A DNA stretch of 19,870 bases. Source: JAHBXL01 sp038247555 (GTDB taxonomy: Bacteria; Planctomycetota; Phycisphaerae; Phycisphaerales; UBA1924). Shown here piece after piece: positions 13,997-19,870 of the stretch (its first letter is position 1; each line of letters opens with the position of its first letter). The stretch covers positions 1 through 19,870 of the forward strand of contig JBBRUT010000057.1 of NCBI GenBank assembly GCA_038247555.1. The letters run 5' to 3'. A program made the translations under genes and the position numbers. The notes under the pieces were generated by a model. It was not told the origin of the DNA. It saw nothing but the letters and a program-made list of their open reading frames with translations, and did no database searches.

Positions 13997-14441
13997 TCGG
14001 CGCGGACGCATAAGCCGAGTTCTGTCTCGCGGCGTGGTTCCCGCCTGCGCTTTGCAGGTCGGGCCTTCGCCGCGGAGCGGCCATTTCTCTGGGCCCGTCA
14101 TTGCTGACGGGCTCGAGCGGTCTACCCGTCGCCTTCCGCCCGGACCGGGCGTCATCCCCGCAAACACAAGGGACGCGGCGACTGTTGGACCTTGCACGCG
14201 GCGGGGTTTTCCGTGCCCCGCTTGTCACCAAGCGGGCGGTGGGCTCTTACCCCACCTTTTCACCCTTGCCTGAGCCCCGAGGGGCCATCGGCGGTTTGCT
14301 TTCTGTGGCACTTTCCCTCGCCCGCGTTCCAGCTTGGCCGGTTGCGGACGGGTGGGCGTTACCCACCGCCGTGTCCTGTCGTGCTCGGACTTTCCTCCGG
14401 CACCGGTTTCCCGGCGACGGCGGCCGCTTGTCCGCGCCTGC
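13997..14441 (-). ncRNA. rnpB: RNase P RNA, bacterial class A
   Basis: This is the catalytic RNA of ribonuclease P, which removes 5' leaders from tRNA precursors. On the minus strand it carries the conserved 5' core (GGAGGAAAGTCCGAGCA region at about 14385-14402), the GCAACAGAAAGCAAACCGCC-like core (here GCCACAGAAAGCAAACCGCC, near 14291-14310), the GGTAAGAGCCCACCGC segment (about 14236-14256) and the 3' segment AGACAGAACTCGGCTTATG (about 14009-14027). Helix P1 is a perfect nine-pair stem formed by 14430-14438 and 13999-14007. Length, about 445 bases, fits class A with expanded helices. Ends are set by P1, the -10 box and the terminator, so they are accurate to a few bases. Confidence 0.96.
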
Positions 14442-14447
14442 CGGGGA

Positions 14448-14453
14448 AGTGTA
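14448..14453 (-). promoter_or_regulatory. -10 box of the rnpB promoter
   Basis: On the minus strand TACACT (14453-14448) is followed by 6 bases and a predicted start at about 14441, directly before helix P1. The best -35-like word is TTGCCA (14479-14474) with a long spacer of 20; it falls inside a repeat-like stretch. Confidence 0.6.
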
Positions 14454-14461
14454 GGGGGAGG

Positions 14462-14498
14462 CAAAGGGCCAAATGGCAAACTGCCACAGGGCCAAATG
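14462..14498. repeat. CAAAGGGCCAAA-type intergenic repeat overlapping the rnpB promoter
   Basis: The word CAAAGGGCCAAA (14462-14473) is identical to 8849-8860 between iscS and iscU. It is followed by TGGCA-AAC-TGCCA, a small hairpin, and another GGGCCAAATG. Both places are intergenic. It could be a dispersed repeat or a regulatory site shared by the two loci. Confidence 0.55.
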
Positions 14499-14654
14499 AA
14501 GTCGCGGGGGAGGAGACGGAGGGTGCAACTCCGCGGCGATTCTCCGAATGAGACAGGAAGCGGCCGCCGGAAGGGGAAGGGGTGGGGTCTGGGGATGGGG
14601 CGCGGTATGCTGTAGGTGCGGGCCGCGATTGGCCCTGAAAGGCGGGAAGCAGCT
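14499..14654 (+). other. Leader region of the SPFH gene
   Basis: No gene is seen between rnpB and the SPFH start. A -10-like TATGCT (14606-14611) without a clear -35 would give a leader of about 37 bases, and the purine-rich AGGCGGGA lies just before ATG 14655. The plus strand is G-rich around 14560-14600. Confidence 0.4.
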
Positions 14655-15797
14655 ATGGGTATCTGGGATCGTCTGAAGCAGGAACTGATCGACATCATCG
14701 AGTGGCTGGACGACACGAACAACACGATCGTGTACCGGTTCGACCGCTTTCAGAACGAGATCAAGTACAGCGCGAAGCTGATCGTCCGCGAGGGGCAGGC
14801 GGCGTGCTTTGTCAACGAGGGACAGCTCGCCGACGTCTTCAAGCCCGGCACGCACACGCTGACGACGCAGAACCTGCCGATCCTGGCGACGCTGAAGGGG
14901 TGGAAGTACGGCTTCGAATCGCCCTTCAAGGCCGAGGTGTACTTTGTTTCGATGCGGACCTTCACGGACCTGAAGTGGGGCACGATGAACCCGATCATGG
15001 TGCGTGATCCGGAGTTCGGGCCGGTGCGGCTGCGCGCGTTCGGCACGTACACCATGCGCGTCAAGGACCCCGCGGCGTTCCTGAAAAACGTCGTCGGCAC
15101 CGATGGCCGCTTTACCACCGAAGAGATCACCAATCAGCTTCGGAACCTGATCGTGTCGGAGTTTGCGGACATTCTCGGGTCATCGAAGATCCCGATGCTC
15201 GACCTTGCGGGAAACTATCGCGAGCTGTCGGAGTTCATCACCAGCAAGTGCCAGGCGGACTTTGACAAGTATGGGCTTGAGGTGCCGCGGCTGACGGTTG
15301 AGAACGTTTCGCTTCCGCCGGAGGTTGAGGCCGCGCTCGACAAGCGGTCGAGCATGGGCGTGGTCGGGAACCTGGATGCGTATACGAAGTTCAAGGCGGC
15401 GGAAGCGATTGGCGATGCGGCGAAGAACCCCGGAACCGCGGGCATGTTCGTGGGGATGGGAATGGGCCAGGCGTTTGCAGGGACGATGGGCCAGAGCATG
15501 GGTCAGAGCGCGGGCGTGGGGGCGACAGGCCCCGGCGCGCCGCCGCCGATCCCCCCCGTCCCCGGCGCGGCGGCGAATGTGCCGTTCTTCGTGGCGATCG
15601 ATGGTCAGCAGCACGGGCCGTTTGAGCCGGCGTTGATGGCCGCGAAGGCGCGGAGCGGAGAGCTCAAGCCGGACATGCTGGTGTGGCGGCAGGGGATGGT
15701 GAGCTGGACGGCGGCGAAGGATGTGCCGGACCTGGCCGCGGCGTTTGGCGGCGGGGGAGCGCCCCCTCCCATGCCGCCGCCGTTGCTGGCGGTGTGA
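14655..15797 (+). CDS. SPFH-domain protein (YdjI-like) with C-terminal GYF_2 domain
   Basis: The 380-residue protein has no membrane segment. Residues about 30-230 form a SPFH/band-7 domain of the YdjI (virion-core-like) branch: VREGQAACFVNEGQLADVF, KPGTHTL, SPFKAEVYFV, DLKWGT, RSFG-like RAFGTYTMRV. Then come a Gly/Met-rich stretch (260-290), a proline linker (293-305) and a GYF_2 (DUF4339) domain at about 310-362 (VAIDGQQHGPFEPALM, MLVWRQGMVSWTAA). In Bacillus subtilis YdjI works with the zinc-ribbon protein YdjG and a PspA homologue in membrane stress; the next gene here is also a zinc-ribbon membrane protein. ATG 14655 is used because the conserved N-terminus and a purine-rich site fit it; GTG 14616 is less likely. 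The GYF_2 fusion probably adds a protein-binding module. Confidence 0.9.
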   Translation: MGIWDRLKQELIDIIEWLDDTNNTIVYRFDRFQNEIKYSAKLIVREGQAACFVNEGQLADVFKPGTHTLTTQNLPILATLKGWKYGFESPFKAEVYFVSMRTFTDLKWGTMNPIMVRDPEFGPVRLRAFGTYTMRVKDPAAFLKNVVGTDGRFTTEEITNQLRNLIVSEFADILGSSKIPMLDLAGNYRELSEFITSKCQADFDKYGLEVPRLTVENVSLPPEVEAALDKRSSMGVVGNLDAYTKFKAAEAIGDAAKNPGTAGMFVGMGMGQAFAGTMGQSMGQSAGVGATGPGAPPPIPPVPGAAANVPFFVAIDGQQHGPFEPALMAAKARSGELKPDMLVWRQGMVSWTAAKDVPDLAAAFGGGGAPPPMPPPLLAV

Positions 15798-15809
15798 TGG
15801 GAGGAATGA

Positions 15810-15830
15810 GCCGCGGATGAACGCAGATCT
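15810..15830 (+). repeat. Short GCGGATGAACGCAGAT-type intergenic word
   Basis: In the 78-base gap after the SPFH gene there is a single copy of CCGCGGATGAACGCAGATCT. It resembles a short intergenic word that I recall as repeated in several GC-rich bacteria. Only one copy is seen here, so the assignment is weak. Confidence 0.3.
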
Positions 15831-15875
15831 GAGAGAGCGGGCCACGATTGCCCGCATGGGTACGGGTAGAACTGG

Positions 15876-17027
15876 TTGAAGTGCTCAAGTGCAGGGGATT
15901 CGAAAGCGTTGGAAGCGAGCAGCGAGAGGGAGATTGATGTCGAGCGGGGCTCGGAGTCTGAGCCGCGGCGGTATCCGTGCGAGAACTGCGGGGCGAAGCT
16001 TGAGTTTGCGCCTGGGCAGATGGGCCTGAAGTGTCCGTACTGCTCGCACGTCAATGAGATCGATGATGCGGGCGGGTTTGAGGCGGTGGAGGAGCTGTGC
16101 TTCCAAACGACTGTGGAGGAGATGCAGAGCGCTGCGCCGAAGGTGGAGGCGTCGACGCTGAAGTGCACATCGTGCGCGGCGGAGATCGTGAAGCCTGCGA
16201 ACGTGACGAGCCTGACGTGCCCGTTCTGCGCGAGCAACATTGTCGCGACGGGATCGACGGCGACGATGATCCTGCCGAATGCGGTTCTGCCGTTTCAGGT
16301 GCCGCGGGACAAGGCGATTGATTCGTTCCGGGCGTGGCTCAAGAGCCGGTGGTTTGCGCCCAATGCGCTGCGGCGGGAGGGTCGGCTCGACGCGGCGATG
16401 AACGGTGCGTATGTGCCTGCGTGGACGTATGACTCGCACGCGACGACGCAGTATGTGGGGCAGCGCGGCGATGCGTATTACGTAACGGTGGGGAGCGGGA
16501 AGAACCGGCAACGCGTGCGCAAGGTGCGGTGGTCGCACCGCTCGGGGACGGTGGAGAACACGTTTGATGATGTGCTGGTGATCGCGGCGCGGACGCTGCC
16601 CGCAAAGCGGATGGATGAGCTCGCGCCGTGGGACCTGAAGGCGGTGGTGCCGTTCTCGACGGATTACCTTGCGGGGTTCCGGGCGGAGTGCTATCAGATC
16701 GATCTGACAGAGGGGTTTGAGCTTGCCAAGGACATCATGCGGGTGCGGATCGAGGGGACGATCCGACAGCACATCGGCGGGGATGAGCAGCGGATCAACA
16801 AGATGAGCAGCCGGTACGATGAGCTGACGTACAAGCACCTGCTGCTGCCGGTGTGGGTGAGCGCGTACCGGTATCAGAACAAGGTGTTCCAGTTTTTGGT
16901 GAACGCGCGGACAGGCGAGGTGCAGGGCGCGCGGCCGTACAGCTGGATCAAGATCACGCTGTTCACGGTGATGTGCGTGGTGGTCGCGGGGATTGTCGTG
17001 GCGGTGGTGATGGTGGTCAGGAACTGA
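15876..17027 (+). CDS. Double zinc-ribbon protein with C-terminal membrane anchor (YdjG-like)
   Basis: From TTG 15876 there are 383 residues. Two zinc ribbons open the protein: Cys35/Cys38 (CENC) with Cys53/Cys56 (CPYC), and Cys97/Cys100 (CTSC) with Cys115/Cys118 (CPFC). The middle region (about 130-340) has the pattern of TFIIB-type zinc-ribbon proteins, with LPFQVPRDKAIDSFRAWL, AYVPAWTYD and LLLPVWVSAYRY. A single hydrophobic segment (about 358-379) near the C-terminus suggests a membrane anchor with the rest in the cytoplasm. The start is uncertain: no ATG or GTG lies before the first ribbon, and TTG 15876 and TTG 15909 are both possible. It follows the SPFH gene by 78 bases, probably as an operon; together they resemble the YdjG-YdjI pair. 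Confidence 0.87.
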   Translation: MKCSSAGDSKALEASSEREIDVERGSESEPRRYPCENCGAKLEFAPGQMGLKCPYCSHVNEIDDAGGFEAVEELCFQTTVEEMQSAAPKVEASTLKCTSCAAEIVKPANVTSLTCPFCASNIVATGSTATMILPNAVLPFQVPRDKAIDSFRAWLKSRWFAPNALRREGRLDAAMNGAYVPAWTYDSHATTQYVGQRGDAYYVTVGSGKNRQRVRKVRWSHRSGTVENTFDDVLVIAARTLPAKRMDELAPWDLKAVVPFSTDYLAGFRAECYQIDLTEGFELAKDIMRVRIEGTIRQHIGGDEQRINKMSSRYDELTYKHLLLPVWVSAYRYQNKVFQFLVNARTGEVQGARPYSWIKITLFTVMCVVVAGIVVAVVMVVRN

Positions 17028-17068
17028 GGCGGGGTTCGGGGTCCGGGGTGCGGGTCTGGGGTTTGGCC

Positions 17069-17096
17069 ATCCGACCTCCCACATCCGACCTCCCAC
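17069..17096. repeat. Two tandem copies of a 14-base word upstream of sua5
   Basis: ATCCGACCTCCCAC occurs at 17069-17082 and 17083-17096, directly before the sua5 promoter. The preceding bases (17030-17064) are also made of repeated CGGGGT-like words. It may be a simple expansion or part of a dispersed intergenic repeat. Confidence 0.8.
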
Positions 17097-17104
17097 ATCG
17101 GTGC

Positions 17105-17110
17105 AACAAT
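17105..17110 (+). promoter_or_regulatory. -10 box of sua5, leaderless
   Basis: AACAAT in the context GTGCAACAAT ends 7 bases before ATG 17118, with no Shine-Dalgarno. The same ten bases GTGCAACAAT occur at 13285-13294 before the kelch remnant. Confidence 0.5.
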
Positions 17111-17117
17111 CGCCCGC

Positions 17118-18146
17118 ATGAGTGAGGCGTTTGACGAGATCAAGAAGGCGGCGGCACTGCTCCGGGAGGGGCGGCTGGTGGCGTTTCCGACGGAGACGGT
17201 TTACGGCCTCGGCGCAAATGCGCTGAGCGAGAGCGCGGTGCGGGCGGTGTATGAAGTGAAGGGGCGGCCGCCGATCAATCCGCTGATTGTGCATGTGAGC
17301 GGGCCGGAGATGGCGCGGAGGGTGGTGATAGCGGGGGGGTGGAGCGAAGAGGCGGAGGCGCTGACGCGGGCGTTCTGGCCGGGTCCGCTGTCGATCATTC
17401 TGCCCAGGGCCAGCGGGAGGGGAGGGCTCCCCGGGGTCGTGACGGCGGGCGGGCCCAACGTGGCGGTGCGGTGCCCGGATCATCCGGTTGCGCTCGCGCT
17501 GCTGTTTGAGTTCGGTGGGCCGCTGGTGGGGCCGAGCGCGAATCCATCGGGGATGGTGTCGCCGACACTGGCGGAGCATGTGCGAGAGGTGTTCGCGCCG
17601 GAAGCGGTGTACGTGCTGGAGGGCGGGGCGTGTCGCGGGGGGATTGAATCGACGGTGGTGTCGTTGGTTGAGCCGCGGCGGCCGCGGGTGCTGCGGCCGG
17701 GGCTTGTGTCGGCGGCGGAGATCTCGCGGGTTCTAGGTGAGCTTGTTGAAGTCGGGGCGGGCGTTGCGGTCGGCGCGGATGGTTCAAGCGGCAGGAGTGG
17801 GGGATCGCTCGAGTCGCCCGGCCTGCTCGCAAGGCACTATGCGCCGAAGACGTACTCGCGGCTGTTTGCAGGCGAGGGGCTGTCGCACGCGCTGCGCGAG
17901 GATGGCGGCGTGCGCGCAGTGGTGTTGACGATCGGCGCGCGCGCGGTGGGGCCGCCGCACATCGCCATCGAGATGCCTGTGCGCGCGGAGGAGTACGCGG
18001 CGGCGTTGTATGCAAAGCTGCGCGAGGCTGATGCGATGGGAGCAGAGCGGATATTGATCGAGCGGCCGGAGGCGCGGGGTGCAGGGGAAGATGCCGCGCT
18101 GTGGGAGGCGATCGGAGATCGGCTGCGGCGGGCGACGGCGGATTGA
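17118..18146 (+). CDS. L-threonylcarbamoyladenylate synthase, long Sua5 form
   Basis: This enzyme makes threonylcarbamoyl-AMP from threonine, bicarbonate and ATP, the first step of t6A synthesis at position 37 of ANN-decoding tRNAs. The 342 residues include the YrdC/TsaC domain: FPTETVYGLGANA (23-35), KGRPPINPLIVHV (48-60), FWPGPLSIIL, GPLVGPSANPSG (134-145), and GGIESTVVSL. After the linker SPGLLARHYAPKT (233-245) comes the C-terminal Sua5 domain, which the short TsaC form lacks. All expected motifs are intact. ATG 17118 fits the conserved N-terminus. The gene appears to have its own leaderless promoter, and its TGA abuts the stop codon of the convergent sulfotransferase gene. Confidence 0.95.
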   Translation: MSEAFDEIKKAAALLREGRLVAFPTETVYGLGANALSESAVRAVYEVKGRPPINPLIVHVSGPEMARRVVIAGGWSEEAEALTRAFWPGPLSIILPRASGRGGLPGVVTAGGPNVAVRCPDHPVALALLFEFGGPLVGPSANPSGMVSPTLAEHVREVFAPEAVYVLEGGACRGGIESTVVSLVEPRRPRVLRPGLVSAAEISRVLGELVEVGAGVAVGADGSSGRSGGSLESPGLLARHYAPKTYSRLFAGEGLSHALREDGGVRAVVLTIGARAVGPPHIAIEMPVRAEEYAAALYAKLREADAMGAERILIERPEARGAGEDAALWEAIGDRLRRATAD

Positions 18147-19808
18147 CTACATTCCCGGTGGCCGGACGTGCTTGCGTGAAGCGAAGCGATACGCCGTGCC
18201 GACGCCGAGCATGGTCCACACGAAGTTGTTGATGGCGAGCAGGCCATCGCGCGTCGAGTCGGCGATGTCGCTCCAGACGATCGGGTCGCGGAGCCAGTAA
18301 TCGTTGCTGGAGAGGTAGGTGGCGGGATAGGCGACGGCGAGGTGGGTGCAGAGCGTGACCGCCGCGGCCCACACGCCGAGCTTCCATGTACCTCCATGGG
18401 CGGCGCGGAGCGCGGCAAGGCCGATGGCGATGCCGCTGGGCCAGATGAGCCAGTCAAAGCGGTCGCGGAACGCCGCGGCGAGGACGAGCCAGAGTGCGCC
18501 GATGATCACGGCGACCATGACGGGCGCGAAGATGGGTGCGCCGGGCGCGCGGGGCTGGAGTGTGCGGGGCGCCGGTGGGAGCGGGACCTGCGTCGCGGCG
18601 GGCTTGTCGTGCCCGAAGGCGGTGCGCATCCACGCGAGCGGCTCAGGGAGCGGATCGGCGGGCGCGGTTTCGCGCCTTGTTGAAGAATCGTTTGCGGCGG
18701 GTTTGGGCTTGTCGGATGCCGCGCGGTAGTCGGCGACGGTGTGCAGGTATGCGGCGAAGCGGGCGCTGATCTCGGGTGTGAGGTCGAGATTGAGTTCGGC
18801 GTAGATGCGGCGAAGCTGGCCGAGGGGATCGGCGATGAGGTCCTGGTAGCGGAGGCGGGCGAGCGATGTGGGCGGGAGCGATGCGGCATCGCGCAGGAAC
18901 GCGCGCTCGGTGGCATCGTACTCGGCGGTGATGCGCTCGCGGATAATGGCGTCGCCGGGATAGGCTTCGAGGAAGTAGGGTTCGAAGCGCGAGTGCATGG
19001 CGACATTGGAGCGGAGGACGGCGGAGGCATCGCGGGAGAGGTGGATGAACTTGACTGCTCCGCTCCCCGCGGCGGAACCTCCGAAGATTCGCACCAGTTC
19101 GGCGACTCGCGCGGTGTGTGCGGGAGTTTTGAGCAGGAGCGGGCGGGAGTTTCCGCCGCGGGAGAGCCGGCGGAGCTTCCAGCAGAAGCTGCTCAGTGCG
19201 CGGCCGAATGCTGTGCGGTCGGCGGGGGGCGCGTGCTCGATGTCGTTGAGGTTGCGGAAGCGGTCCCACGCGCTGGGCAGGAGCATGCGGCCGGGCATCG
19301 TGCACGCACCCGACCAGTTGTTCACGGCGAAGTCGTCTTCGGCGGGCCACTCTGGCCCGATGGCAACATCGTCCTGCGGGCGCGTGCTGGAGACGAACGG
19401 CGTCATCAGCCAGCGCAGGGCTTCCCAGGAGAGGAGGAAGCCGGTGGGGGCGAGGGTCTGGTACCACTTGGGCGTGATGAAGCGCGGATCGCAGGAGAGG
19501 AGGTAGTGCAGGTGGGTGGTGCCGGAGCGGTAGTAGCCGAGGATAATGAGCGTTGGCAGCGCGGAGTGAGCGGATTTGGGCCGGCGATAGGCCGCGGCGA
19601 GGAATGGGGCGAGCATGAGCCGCTCGGGGAGCGTTGCGGCGGTGGCGATGGCGGATGTGAAGAGACACCACGCGAGGCGTGGCCAGTAGCGAGGGGAGAT
19701 GGTGGTTTGGGCGCGGGCGAGGATGCGGAACCAGGCATCGAGGGGCGCGAAGGCCATGAAGTGTGCGGAGGGGAGGGCGAAGGGCAGGCGGCGAGGCGGG
19801 GGGGGCAT
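18147..19808 (-). CDS. Sulfotransferase-family protein with C-terminal membrane domain
   Basis: The N-terminal two-thirds is a PAPS-dependent sulfotransferase: the 5'-phosphosulfate loop is LGYYRSGTTHLHYLL, the region LLLKTPAHTARVAEL follows, and the 3'-phosphate site is KFIHLSRDASAVLRSNVA. A Pro/Ala-rich linker then leads to about 130 C-terminal residues with four probable membrane helices (VMVAVIIGALWLVLAAAF; WPSGIAIGLAAL; LGVWAAAVTLCTHLAVAY; INNFVWTMLGVGTAY). The acceptor is unknown; membrane attachment suggests a lipid, glycan or surface polymer. Two starts compete: ATG 19823 (558 residues) and ATG 19808 (553). The latter is chosen because TACCAT lies 6 bases before it, as in other genes here. 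It converges on sua5 with no space between the stop codons. Confidence 0.85.
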   Translation of the reverse strand: MPPPPRRLPFALPSAHFMAFAPLDAWFRILARAQTTISPRYWPRLAWCLFTSAIATAATLPERLMLAPFLAAAYRRPKSAHSALPTLIILGYYRSGTTHLHYLLSCDPRFITPKWYQTLAPTGFLLSWEALRWLMTPFVSSTRPQDDVAIGPEWPAEDDFAVNNWSGACTMPGRMLLPSAWDRFRNLNDIEHAPPADRTAFGRALSSFCWKLRRLSRGGNSRPLLLKTPAHTARVAELVRIFGGSAAGSGAVKFIHLSRDASAVLRSNVAMHSRFEPYFLEAYPGDAIIRERITAEYDATERAFLRDAASLPPTSLARLRYQDLIADPLGQLRRIYAELNLDLTPEISARFAAYLHTVADYRAASDKPKPAANDSSTRRETAPADPLPEPLAWMRTAFGHDKPAATQVPLPPAPRTLQPRAPGAPIFAPVMVAVIIGALWLVLAAAFRDRFDWLIWPSGIAIGLAALRAAHGGTWKLGVWAAAVTLCTHLAVAYPATYLSSNDYWLRDPIVWSDIADSTRDGLLAINNFVWTMLGVGTAYRFASRKHVRPPGM

Positions 19809-19814
19809 GGGGCG

Positions 19815-19820
19815 ATGGTA
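19815..19820 (-). promoter_or_regulatory. Possible -10 box of the sulfotransferase gene
   Basis: On the minus strand TACCAT is followed by 6 bases and ATG 19808. The same hexamer and spacing precede the minus-strand MNT fragment at 13065. No good -35 is visible. If ATG 19823 is the real start this word is coding sequence. Confidence 0.4.
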
Positions 19821-19870
19821 CATCCGCGGCCGGGAGGCGCGGCCTATGATTCCACAGTTTTCAGGAATCA

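Noticed and set aside
13997..14441. Protein-coding frames over the RNase P RNA gene
   Set aside because: The sequence is fully explained by rnpB conserved segments, helix P1, a promoter and a terminator on the minus strand.
1..19870. CRISPR array, tRNA genes or insertion sequence
   Set aside because: No array of regularly spaced repeats, no tRNA-like cloverleaf with CCA end and no transposase frame were found on reading both strands, although a small degenerate tRNA could escape inspection by eye.

Overview
The window is a GC-rich stretch from a planctomycete, most likely of the Phycisphaerae type. Pointers are the very high GC content with G/C-ending codons, a repeated cell-surface C-terminal tail (13640-13780, ...VPDIFAFLSAWFAGC) typical of that group, a very large secretin with a long helical N-terminal half, weak -35 boxes and mostly TGA stops. 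The lineage is inferred from style and motifs, not from a database search.

Layout on the plus strand: the 3' end of uvrB (1-1188); an unrecognised acidic protein (1231-2418); a 430-base leader region and an 1178-residue secretin (2849-6385) closed by a strong terminator; an anti-sigma-factor antagonist (STAS) and a RsbW-like serine kinase (6530-7407); a compact iron-sulfur assembly set iscS-iscU-iscA (7584-9870); an ACT-domain protein (10082-10564); and a YdhS-like FAD/NAD(P) protein (10693-12132).

Next comes a decayed accessory patch (12233-13780). It holds an MNT antitoxin gene, its HEPN toxin partner interrupted by an in-frame TGA, a second MNT fragment on the opposite strand, and the two ends of a surface kelch-type protein with the middle missing. 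The RNase P RNA gene lies on the minus strand (about 13997-14441) with its own promoter and terminator. After it come a SPFH protein with a C-terminal GYF_2 domain and a double zinc-ribbon membrane protein (a YdjI/YdjG-like membrane-stress pair), then a full-length Sua5 (tRNA t6A synthesis). A sulfotransferase with a C-terminal membrane domain converges on sua5; the two stop codons abut.

Several genes look leaderless: a -10-like hexamer (TAAACT, TATACT, TACCAT, AACAAT) sits 6-7 bases before the start codon and no Shine-Dalgarno is visible. Other genes (secretin, STAS, iscU) have clear ribosome-binding sites, so two initiation modes seem to coexist. The most unusual points are the HEPN gene broken exactly at a conserved Trp codon just before its catalytic motif, the Escherichia coli-like ISC proteins, the SPFH-GYF_2 fusion next to a zinc-ribbon partner, and short palindromic intergenic repeats.
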